NCBI GenBank assembly: GCA_902561765.1
Contig: CACEQR010000002.1
Location: 102,501 to 155,099, forward strand
Direction of reading: 5' to 3'
Length of the DNA stretch: 52,599 nt
From: an uncultured Pelagibacteraceae bacterium
Lineage (GTDB): Bacteria; Pseudomonadota; Alphaproteobacteria; Pelagibacterales; Pelagibacteraceae
How positions within the stretch are numbered: the first letter of the stretch is position 1; each line of letters starts with the position of its first letter. A model generated the notes under the pieces. The model worked only from the letters and a program-made list of their open reading frames with translations, was not told the origin of the DNA and made no database searches. The position numbers and the translations under genes are program-made. Below, piece after piece: positions 46,618 to 52,599 of the stretch.

Positions 46618-46833
46618 TTAAAACCTAAAAATTATTCTTCCTTTTGTCAAATCATAAGGTGTTACCTCAACTGTAACATTATCACCTTGTAGAACTCTAA
46701 TTCTATTTTTTCTTAATTTACCTGCTGTATGTGCAGTTACAATATGATCATTTTCAAGTTTTACTCGGAACATCGCATTTGGTAATAGATCGATTACTTT
46801 ACCTTTAAATTCCAATAAATCTTGTTTTGACAA
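46618..46833 (-). CDS. infA: Translation initiation factor IF-1
   Basis: A 71-residue OB-fold factor that blocks the ribosomal A site during initiation. It shows the family pattern [37 protein letters not shown] and the end [12 protein letters not shown], in parts. It follows hisD by 5 bp, the conserved alphaproteobacterial hisD-infA neighbourhood. tRNA-Phe directly downstream may be released from its transcript. Confidence 0.97.
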   Translation of the reverse strand: MSKQDLLEFKGKVIDLLPNAMFRVKLENDHIVTAHTAGKLRKNRIRVLQGDNVTVEVTPYDLTKGRIIFRF

Positions 46834-46838
46834 ATTTT

Positions 46839-48104
46839 TTACTCCTTATCTATTCTAGATTTTATACTCAAAGCATGACCTTTTAATTTTTCATACTCTG
46901 CGAGATGTGTAGCGTATTTTCCTATTTTCTCAACACCTTTTTTTGAGAGCGTTATAAGGCTAATTTTTTTATAAAATTCACTAACACTTAATCCTGAAGA
47001 AAATTTAGCTGATGAATTTGTGGGTAATACGTGATTTGTCCCAACGGCATAATCACTTAAAGCCATAGGAGAGTATTTACCTATACAAATACTTCCTGCA
47101 TTAAAAATTTTATCTTTATATTTTTTGTAGTCACTTACATTTATTTCTAAATGTTCAGGAGCTATTTCATTAATTGCATTTATGATCTGATTATCATTGT
47201 AAACTTTTAAAATGAGCCCATTATTTTTTATACTTTTTGTAGCAATACTTTGTCGTGGTATTTTTTTTAATTTAGAGATCAAATCCTTTTTGAATTTTTT
47301 AATTAAATTTGAGTCCTTTGTGATTAAAATGCATTGTGAATTTATATCATGCTCTGCCTGACCAATCATTGATGTTGTAACTTCATTCAAATTAGTTTTG
47401 CCATCTGCTAATATTGTTATTTCAGATGGACCAGCAATCATTCCTTCAATACCCACGTCTCCAAAAACTAGCTTTTTAGCACCAGCAACAAAAATATTTC
47501 CTGGACCAACAATTTTGTTTACTTTTTGAATGTAAGCTAAACTACCTATGGCTTGTGCTCCACCCATTGAGTAAATATCATTTATACCTAATTTCTTTGC
47601 AGCATATAAAACTGCTGGGTTTAATTTTCCATTGTTTTTTGGATTTGCTAGTACAATTTTTTTGACACCTGCAATTTTCGCAGGAATTGCATTCATCAAT
47701 AATGTAGATGGTAGGTTTGCAGGTACATATACTCCAACTGATTGGATTGGCACATACTTATATTCTATTTTATTATTTAAATTATCTTTATAAAAAATAT
47801 TCTTAGTTTTTTGAGTATTGTGAAAATTAAGGATTCTTTTATATGCAAAATCTATAGCCTTTTTAATATTAGGATCTAGAAATTTAATTGCATTATTTAT
47901 TTCATTAATGCTTGGCTTAATTTGAGTATTTTTGCTAAATTTTTTTTCATATTTAGTAAGCGCTTTACTTTTATTTTTCTTAATATCATTAAGAATTTTA
48001 GATATGATTTTATTTTCTGATTTTTTTCCAGACCTTCTTTGGTCTAAAAATTTTGTTAAAATATTTAAATAGTTTTTTTTATTACAGTTAATTTCTTTTA
48101 TCAT
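46839..48104 (-). CDS. hisD: Histidinol dehydrogenase
   Basis: A 421-residue zinc enzyme that makes histidine from histidinol in two NAD-dependent oxidations. It contains SVGVYVPAN, the signature [12 protein letters not shown] in the form [25 protein letters not shown] with zinc ligands Gln/His, and APEHLEI. The N-terminal quarter is Lys-rich. It overlaps the DUF2948 gene by 17 bp and lies in the murA-DUF2948-hisD-infA series. Confidence 0.96.
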   Translation of the reverse strand: MIKEINCNKKNYLNILTKFLDQRRSGKKSENKIISKILNDIKKNKSKALTKYEKKFSKNTQIKPSINEINNAIKFLDPNIKKAIDFAYKRILNFHNTQKTKNIFYKDNLNNKIEYKYVPIQSVGVYVPANLPSTLLMNAIPAKIAGVKKIVLANPKNNGKLNPAVLYAAKKLGINDIYSMGGAQAIGSLAYIQKVNKIVGPGNIFVAGAKKLVFGDVGIEGMIAGPSEITILADGKTNLNEVTTSMIGQAEHDINSQCILITKDSNLIKKFKKDLISKLKKIPRQSIATKSIKNNGLILKVYNDNQIINAINEIAPEHLEINVSDYKKYKDKIFNAGSICIGKYSPMALSDYAVGTNHVLPTNSSAKFSSGLSVSEFYKKISLITLSKKGVEKIGKYATHLAEYEKLKGHALSIKSRIDKE

Positions 48105-48495
48105 TTTCTATCTTTTGATCCTCGAGTGTTACCTCTATTACTTCAGCGGAAAGAGTTATAATTCTATTTTTTGAAAATAACATAATTATTTCATAATTCT
48201 CGTTTTTCTTGAATATATCAATTGTTAAGAGTTTTAATAAAAGATTAGGATCTTTTTGGTCTATATTCTTAGATTTGGAAGAATTAACAAATTCAAATTT
48301 AATAATACTATTTATTGACTTATTTTTATTCTCTTCCTCTTTACTTAATCTTGAAATTGACATAAGAAAAATCTTATTTGAAGCTAAATACTTTAAATCT
48401 TTAACACTTACCTTCCCTTCAGAACAACAAGCTGAAATTACATGGAGATCTTCAGGAGATTGTGCAATTATCTTTTTTAAATATTGATTTACCAT
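48088..48495 (-). CDS. DUF2948 family protein
   Basis: A 135-residue protein from the ATG at 48495, which overlaps the murA stop as TGATG; a TTG one codon earlier is less likely. The segment EDLHVISACCSEGKVSVKDL and the later LLKLLTIDIF match DUF2948, a family restricted largely to Alphaproteobacteria and found between murA and hisD. The function is unknown. The conserved neighbourhood is the main support. Confidence 0.82.
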   Translation of the reverse strand: MVNQYLKKIIAQSPEDLHVISACCSEGKVSVKDLKYLASNKIFLMSISRLSKEEENKNKSINSIIKFEFVNSSKSKNIDQKDPNLLLKLLTIDIFKKNENYEIIMLFSKNRIITLSAEVIEVTLEDQKIENDKRN

Positions 48496-49757
48496 CAACT
48501 AATCCTTTTTATATTTACACCTACTTTTCTAAGTTTATTCTCTATATTCTCATACCCTCTATCAAGATGGTAAATTCTATTTATGATAGATGACCCTTTG
48601 GCAACCATAGCGGCTAAAACTAGTGCAACTGAAGCTCTTAGATCGCTAGACATTAATTCTGCAGCTTTAAAACTTGTATTACCTAAAATTAAAGCCTTAT
48701 TTTTTTTAATTATAATTTCAGCACCAAGTCTTCTTAATTCAGCTACATGCATGAATCTATTTTCAAAAATACTTTCTGTTATAGAGCTTTTCCCTTTTGC
48801 CTTGCATAAAAGAACCATGAATTGTGCTTGTAAATCTGTTGGAAAATTTGGGTATTCTTTTGTGACTAAATTACTTATATTTTTAATTTTTTTTGGACCA
48901 ATTATGTGAATTTGTTTTTTACTTGTTTTTATTTTAGCTCCAACTTTCTTTAGTAATGTTAATTCTGTTTTTATAACTTTTGGATTTAGATTATGTATTT
49001 TTAAATTACCACCAGTTAAACATGCTGCCACACAAAAAGTTCCAGCCTCTATTCTATCAGACATGACTGAATAACTAGTGCTTTTAAGAGATTTAATTCC
49101 CTCAATTCTTAATGTCCGTTTGCCAATAAATTTTATTTTTGCACCACCTGATTTTAAAAAATTTATTAAATCGACTATTTCAGGTTCAATCGCACAATTT
49201 CTAAGTATTGTAACTCCATTAGCTAAACATGCTGCTATAATCGTATTTTCAGTGGCCCCAACACTAATTTTTGAAAATCTTATTTTAGTACCTTCTAGTT
49301 TTCCTTTAGTATTTGCATGAATATAACCTTTTTTAATTTCATATTTCATTCCAAGTTTTTTAAGTGCATTTAAGTGATAATTTACAGGTCTTGCTCCTAT
49401 TAAGCATCCACCAGGCAAAGAAGTAATAGATTTTTGGTACTTAGTAACCAGTGCACCTAGAACTAATATTCCAGCTCTCATTGTTCTAACAAGAGAATAC
49501 GAAGCAAAAATCTTGTGTTTGTTTTTCTTCGTTATTCTTACAATTTTTTTATCTTTGCTAAATTTTATTTCTGAACCAAGGGATTTTAAAAGATTAATCA
49601 TTGTGTCTATGTCTTTAACCCGAGGTAGATTTTTAATTATAACTTCCTTATCAAATAAAATTGTTGATGCTAAAATTGGTAATGCAGCATTTTTAGATCC
49701 TGAAATTGCAATCTCACCCTTTAATTTACTAGGGCCTCTAACAATAAATTTATCCAT
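48495..49757 (-). CDS. murA: UDP-N-acetylglucosamine 1-carboxyvinyltransferase
   Basis: A 420-residue enzyme that attaches PEP to UDP-GlcNAc, the first committed step of peptidoglycan. K22 in GSKNAALPI and the catalytic C118 in LPGGCLIGARP are present, so it should be fosfomycin-sensitive like other Cys-type MurA. The EPSP-synthase-like double domain is complete. It lies 2 bp from dcd upstream and is coupled to the DUF2948 gene downstream. Confidence 0.96.
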   Translation of the reverse strand: MDKFIVRGPSKLKGEIAISGSKNAALPILASTILFDKEVIIKNLPRVKDIDTMINLLKSLGSEIKFSKDKKIVRITKKNKHKIFASYSLVRTMRAGILVLGALVTKYQKSITSLPGGCLIGARPVNYHLNALKKLGMKYEIKKGYIHANTKGKLEGTKIRFSKISVGATENTIIAACLANGVTILRNCAIEPEIVDLINFLKSGGAKIKFIGKRTLRIEGIKSLKSTSYSVMSDRIEAGTFCVAACLTGGNLKIHNLNPKVIKTELTLLKKVGAKIKTSKKQIHIIGPKKIKNISNLVTKEYPNFPTDLQAQFMVLLCKAKGKSSITESIFENRFMHVAELRRLGAEIIIKKNKALILGNTSFKAAELMSSDLRASVALVLAAMVAKGSSIINRIYHLDRGYENIENKLRKVGVNIKRIS

Positions 49758-49759
49758 TG

Positions 49760-50314
49760 TTATATTTTTGGAAGTGTAACTCCCTTTTGACCCTGATATT
49801 TGCCATTTCTATCTGCATATGAGACTAGCGGGTCTTCATTGCCCTTAATGAAAACAAATTGAGCAACTCCTTCATTAGCATAAATTTTTGCGGGTAATGG
49901 TGTTGTATTCGAAAATTCCAAAGTCACATGCCCCTCCCATCCTGGTTCAAGAGGTGTAACATTAACTATTATCCCACATCTTGCATAAGTAGATTTTCCC
50001 AAACATATAACCAAAACATTTTTTGGAATTTTAAAATATTCAACCGTTCTTGCTAACACAAAAGAATTAGGTGGTATTATACATTCAGATGAGTTTTTAG
50101 TGATAAAGTTTGAGGATTTGAAATTTTTTGGATCAACAATCTCAGAATTTACGTTTGTAAAAATTTTAAATTCATCTGAAACTCTTGCATCATAACCATA
50201 TGATGAAACACCAAATGATATTTTATCTCCCCTGATCTGTTTATCCTCAAAAGGTGAGATCATATCATTATCTCGTGCCATTTGTATAATCCATTTATCA
50301 GATTGAACTGACAT
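49760..50314 (-). CDS. dcd: dCTP deaminase
   Basis: A 184-residue trimeric enzyme deaminating dCTP to dUTP for dTTP synthesis. The family start [35 protein letters not shown] with the catalytic Glu region [18 protein letters not shown] (in part), and the C-terminal [13 protein letters not shown] are all seen. The start ATG and the stop of the tiny upstream gene share a base. It lacks the dUTPase fusion. Confidence 0.96.
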   Translation of the reverse strand: MSVQSDKWIIQMARDNDMISPFEDKQIRGDKISFGVSSYGYDARVSDEFKIFTNVNSEIVDPKNFKSSNFITKNSSECIIPPNSFVLARTVEYFKIPKNVLVICLGKSTYARCGIIVNVTPLEPGWEGHVTLEFSNTTPLPAKIYANEGVAQFVFIKGNEDPLVSYADRNGKYQGQKGVTLPKI

Positions 50315-50418
50315 TATTTATTTTTTTTCTTTGTTTTTTTTTGAAATTCTTTTCTTTTTTTTAAATTTTTTCTTAAAGCAAGTTCGAGTTTACTTAAATT
50401 ATTCTTCTTTGAACTCAT
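50314..50418 (-). CDS. Tiny basic protein of unknown function
   Basis: A 34-residue reading frame starting [16 protein letters not shown], with 15 Lys and 3 Arg in total and no acidic tail. The start overlaps the stop of the 66-residue gene upstream (TAATG), and its stop overlaps the dcd start, so it sits exactly in a coupled series. That placement is the best evidence that it is real. Composition suggests nucleic-acid or ribosome contact. No family is recognised. Confidence 0.6.
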   Translation of the reverse strand: MSSKKNNLSKLELALRKNLKKRKEFQKKTKKKNK

Positions 50419-50618
50419 TATTTATTTTTGTCAGGGTTCGTAAGATGATCAAGAGTTATAACCTGGTCAATAGGAATGGTTTTATCTTCCTCTGTTTTAA
50501 CTGGGCCAGTTTTCACCTGCTTCTTGGCTCTTTTCTCTGCAAGCTTTTTTTCTCTTTTGGCTTTCTTTTCCATAAGCTTAGCATTTTTATTAGCTCCATA
50601 TGTGTAGTGAATTCCCAT
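50418..50618 (-). CDS. Small Lys-rich protein of unknown function
   Basis: A 66-residue protein. It starts MGIHYTYGANKNAKLM, has a highly charged helical middle (EKKAKREKKLAEKRAKK), and ends with a less basic segment (IPIDQVITLDHLTNPDKNK). No membrane segment or signal is seen. It heads a series with the 34-residue gene, dcd and murA. I do not recognise the family. The Lys/Ala/Glu helix suggests RNA or DNA binding. Confidence 0.7.
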   Translation of the reverse strand: MGIHYTYGANKNAKLMEKKAKREKKLAEKRAKKQVKTGPVKTEEDKTIPIDQVITLDHLTNPDKNK

Positions 50619-50712
50619 AACATTTTCCTAGAATAGATATAACTTATTTTTGAAAAAAATTAAGGCAATAATTTGAAAAATTCAAATTTATACACTAATT
50701 ATTATAAAAATT

Positions 50713-50787
50713 GCCCTTGTAGTTTTAATGTTAAAACAGGCCCTTGGTAAGGGTCAGTTACGAGTTAGATTCTCGTCGAGGGCACCA
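50713..50787 (+). tRNA. tRNA-Thr (anticodon GGT), atypical D and T loops
   Basis: The acceptor GCCCTTG pairs with CGAGGGC (one G-U) and CCA is encoded. The anticodon stem GGCCC/GGGTC holds the loop TTGGTAA, giving GGT. The T stem ACGAG/CTCGT is perfect, but its loop is TTAGATT: the near-universal C56 is A. The D loop TAATGTTA has T at 14 and T at 19 in place of A14 and G19. Thus the G19-C56 elbow pair would become U19-A56. Stems are intact, so it is probably functional. A reading as Pro (TGG) would break the anticodon stem. Confidence 0.85.
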
Positions 50788-50790
50788 CTA

Positions 50791-51510
50791 TTATTTTGTG
50801 TAAAATTTTTTTTTAAACAAAAATCCAATTAAAACTAAAATAATAATTCCAAGAATTGGCAAATAAATATCTGGAGAAAATATTAATTCTAAAATGCTAG
50901 GCACCTCAGAGTTTTCTTCTAAAATCTTGTTCAATCCTGCGCCAAGAGATGCACCAACAAATAATTGTGGAGTCATTCCAATTATTGACCCTAAAAAAAA
51001 GTTTCTAACTTTAACATTAAAAATTGTTGGTAAAATATTTGAAATAAAAAAAGGGATACCACCAACAAACCTATAAATTAGAAAAAAAATAAATTCGTTC
51101 CTTTTAAACTTTTCAGTCAAATTACTAAAACGTGATGAAAATTTCTCCTCAACTAAATCTTTTAAAAAATAATTAGCAAACACATATAAAAGTGTTGCAC
51201 CAATTGACAATCCAAATACTATAAGCAAAGTTCCTAACCACTTTCCAAAAATAAAACCGCCAACTAAAAATACAGGTGAGCCAAAACCCAATAAAAGAAC
51301 CCACACTATTGTACCTAATAAAAAAATAGCACTTGAAATAAAAATATTACTATTTTTAATTTCCTCTAAAGCATCTCTATTTTCTCTTATTAGTTCATAA
51401 CTAGAAAAATCCTGAAATGAAAATTTGTTAAAAAAAATCAACAAAAAAACAAATACTATCAAAATGTAGGCAGAACCTAAAAATAGTTTAATTTTTTTTT
51501 CTCTATTCAT
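50791..51510 (-). CDS. TVP38/TMEM64 (DedA-like) family membrane protein
   Basis: A 239-residue protein with about five hydrophobic segments. The core has GSPVFLVGGFIFGKWLGT, then the RFVGGIPFFISNILPTIFNVK segment and GMTPQLFVGASLGAG, in parts, which is the TVP38/VTT pattern. Members are linked to lipid flipping and membrane homeostasis; the substrate here is unknown. It is divergent from rpmH with 82 bp between and ends 3 bp from tRNA-Thr, tail to tail. Confidence 0.9.
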   Translation of the reverse strand: MNREKKIKLFLGSAYILIVFVFLLIFFNKFSFQDFSSYELIRENRDALEEIKNSNIFISSAIFLLGTIVWVLLLGFGSPVFLVGGFIFGKWLGTLLIVFGLSIGATLLYVFANYFLKDLVEEKFSSRFSNLTEKFKRNEFIFFLIYRFVGGIPFFISNILPTIFNVKVRNFFLGSIIGMTPQLFVGASLGAGLNKILEENSEVPSILELIFSPDIYLPILGIIILVLIGFLFKKKFYTK

Positions 51511-51592
51511 TGATTTTTAACTTATTAAAAATCGCTGTACTTATATACATATATTTGTATAACTACCGAAATTTAACATTTATTTAACAACA

Positions 51593-51730
51593 ATGAAACG
51601 TACATATCAACCAAGTAACAGAAAAAGAAAAAAAGCTGTTGGATTTAGAGCTAAAAGAAAAACTAAGGGTGGAAGAAAAGTATTAAATAGAAGAAGGGCT
51701 AAAGGAAGAAAAAAATTAACAAACGCTTAA
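51593..51730 (+). CDS. rpmH: 50S ribosomal protein L34
   Basis: A 45-residue basic ribosomal protein. It starts [20 protein letters not shown] and ends [13 protein letters not shown], the full family pattern including the GFRxR segment. Its stop overlaps the rnpA start (TAATG). L34 with rnpA, yidD and yidC is one of the most stable bacterial gene clusters. Confidence 0.98.
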   Translation: MKRTYQPSNRKRKKAVGFRAKRKTKGGRKVLNRRRAKGRKKLTNA

Positions 51731-52071
51731 TGAAAAAAAAGATTGTTAGCCTTTCAAAAAATGAGGACTTTAAGTCAATTCTTAGTGGAAAAAAGATTGC
51801 TAATAAGTATTTAACAATTTTCTTTAAAAAACTTTCAGATAAAAATACTAATAAATTAAATATTAGCTTTGTAGCCAAAAAAAAAATAGGAAATGCCGTA
51901 ATTAGAAATAGAATTAAAAGAAGATTAAGAAATATAATGAATGACGCTTTGAAAACAATTAATATAAATCTAAACTATTGCTATTTATTAATTGCAAGAA
52001 TATCTGTTAACAATGATCCTTATGAGAAAATAAAAATGGTAACACTTGAGGATTTTAAAAAAATTAAATGA
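51730..52071 (+). CDS. rnpA: Ribonuclease P protein component
   Basis: A 113-residue protein subunit of RNase P, which matures tRNA 5' ends. The RNR motif occurs as AVIRNRIKRRLRN, with the start LSKNEDFKSIL and the FVAKKKIG strand. It overlaps rpmH by one base and yidD by 4 bp. Confidence 0.95.
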   Translation: MKKKIVSLSKNEDFKSILSGKKIANKYLTIFFKKLSDKNTNKLNISFVAKKKIGNAVIRNRIKRRLRNIMNDALKTININLNYCYLLIARISVNNDPYEKIKMVTLEDFKKIK

Positions 52072-52310
52072 ATAAAACTATAAAATATTTAATGATCAAA
52101 ACTATCAAATTATATCAAATAGTAATATCCCCATTTTTAGGAAACAACTGTAGATATCTTCCAACATGTTCAGAATATTTTATAGAAAATCTAAAAGAGT
52201 ACGGAATTTTTAAAGGAAGTATTAATGGATTCAAAAGAATTCTAAGTTGTCACCCTGTGAAATTTCTAGGTGGTGGCGAAGGATTTGATCCTGTCAAAAA
52301 GAAAAAGTAG
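52068..52310 (+). CDS. yidD: Membrane protein insertion efficiency factor YidD
   Basis: An 80-residue protein. It has the family pattern YQIVISPFLGNNCRYLPTCSEY, then GSINGFKRILSCHP and the end GGGEGFDPV, in parts, with the three conserved Cys. It associates with the inner membrane through an amphipathic helix and aids YidC insertion. It lies between rnpA and yidC as usual. Confidence 0.96.
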   Translation: MNKTIKYLMIKTIKLYQIVISPFLGNNCRYLPTCSEYFIENLKEYGIFKGSINGFKRILSCHPVKFLGGGEGFDPVKKKK

Positions 52311-52313
52311 TTT

Positions 52314-52599
52314 ATGGATACGAAAAATGTAATTGCAGCGATATCTTTAAGTGCAGCTGTCATAATACTTTACAGTTTATTTTTTGCTCCTCCTGTTGTG
52401 GATCAAAAAAATATCTCAAATGATAAAAACACTTCTAGTCAAAATTCTTCATCAGATGCACCTTCTTTAGTCCAAGATGAGAAAATAATTAAGATTTCAA
52501 GAGATGAAGCTTTGGAGGAGAGTCAAAGAGTTTTATTCGAAAATGATAAAATTAAAGGTTCAATTTCATTGCTCGGTTCCTCTATAGACGATTTAACTT
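52314..52599 (+). CDS. yidC: Membrane protein insertase YidC, 5' part
   Basis: The first 95 codons of YidC before the window ends. It starts MDTKNVIAAISLSAAVIILY with the first membrane helix, then LFFAPP and a Ser/Asn-rich linker, as in Gram-negative YidC, and then the start of the periplasmic domain. The ATG at 52314 is 3 bp after the yidD stop. The remaining membrane domain is outside the window. Confidence 0.93.
   Translation, partial: MDTKNVIAAISLSAAVIILYSLFFAPPVVDQKNISNDKNTSSQNSSSDAPSLVQDEKIIKISRDEALEESQRVLFENDKIKGSISLLGSSIDDLT

Noticed and set aside
46501..46692. A 63-codon frame across tRNA-Phe and infA
   Set aside because: It runs antisense through a clear tRNA and the infA gene.

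Overview
The window looks like a piece of a streamlined, AT-rich alphaproteobacterial chromosome of the SAR11/Pelagibacterales type. The evidence is very AT-rich DNA, almost no intergenic space, alphaproteobacterial marker genes (gcrA, DUF4167, DUF2948, DUF1178, hisZ plus short hisG, ffs next to dnaX, a tRNA-His with A73) and familiar neighbourhoods (lysC-ispG-prfA-prmC-DUF4167, aroA-cmk-rpsA-ihfB, murA-DUF2948-hisD-infA, rpmH-rnpA-yidD-yidC). The lineage is inferred from gene content and order, not from a database search.

Layout: 1-2360 is an rRNA operon on the minus strand (5' end of 23S, tRNA-Ala, tRNA-Ile, complete 16S, promoter/leader). 2361-8268 holds an M23 peptidase facing the lysC-ispG-prfA-prmC-DUF4167 operon; the DUF4167 gene is split by an in-frame TAA. 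8338-16783 alternates ubiG, DUF1178, argJ, secA, accA and glcB. 16784-19444 is ffs-dnaX-ybaB-recR. 19494-24600 carries pheA, kdsB, a membrane-anchored cytochrome c, argF-argD and an ABC-2 permease. 24728-31002 has gcrA, a SHOCT protein, an NDUFA9-like protein, then rnd-kdsD-lptC-lptB-aroA. 31003-31538 is a decayed cytidylate kinase gene (cmk), followed by rpsA-ihfB-pyrF-trpF-trpB-trpA-accD-folC. 39018-42762 holds trxA, exonuclease I, a PD-(D/E)XK nuclease and rmuC. 42807-45977 is tRNA-His-hisS-hisZ-hisG. 46207-50618 has cspA, tRNA-Phe, infA, hisD, DUF2948, murA, dcd and two tiny basic proteins. 50713-52599 has an odd tRNA-Thr, a TVP38/DedA-like membrane protein and the rpmH-rnpA-yidD-yidC unit, cut by the window edge.

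The genes are core housekeeping: translation (rRNA, five tRNAs, prfA, prmC, infA, rpsA, rpmH, rnpA, hisS), protein export and insertion (secA, ffs, yidD, yidC), envelope (murA, kdsB, kdsD, lptB, lptC, M23), amino acids (lysC, argJ/F/D, pheA, aroA, trpF/B/A, hisG/Z/D), fatty acid initiation (accA, accD), nucleotides (pyrF, dcd), and replication/repair (dnaX, recR, sbcB, rmuC). All seven convergent protein-gene pairs abut or overlap, so there is little room for classical terminators.

I see no phage, transposon, CRISPR array or obvious defence island. The points most worth a second look are the two broken genes (DUF4167 and cmk), the tRNA-Thr with a rearranged elbow, the TrpA/TrpB pair that has lost the usual intersubunit salt bridge on both sides, the modified motifs in AccD and FolC beside it, the A9 tract in dnaX at the gamma/tau boundary, and the glcB gene without a glycine riboswitch.
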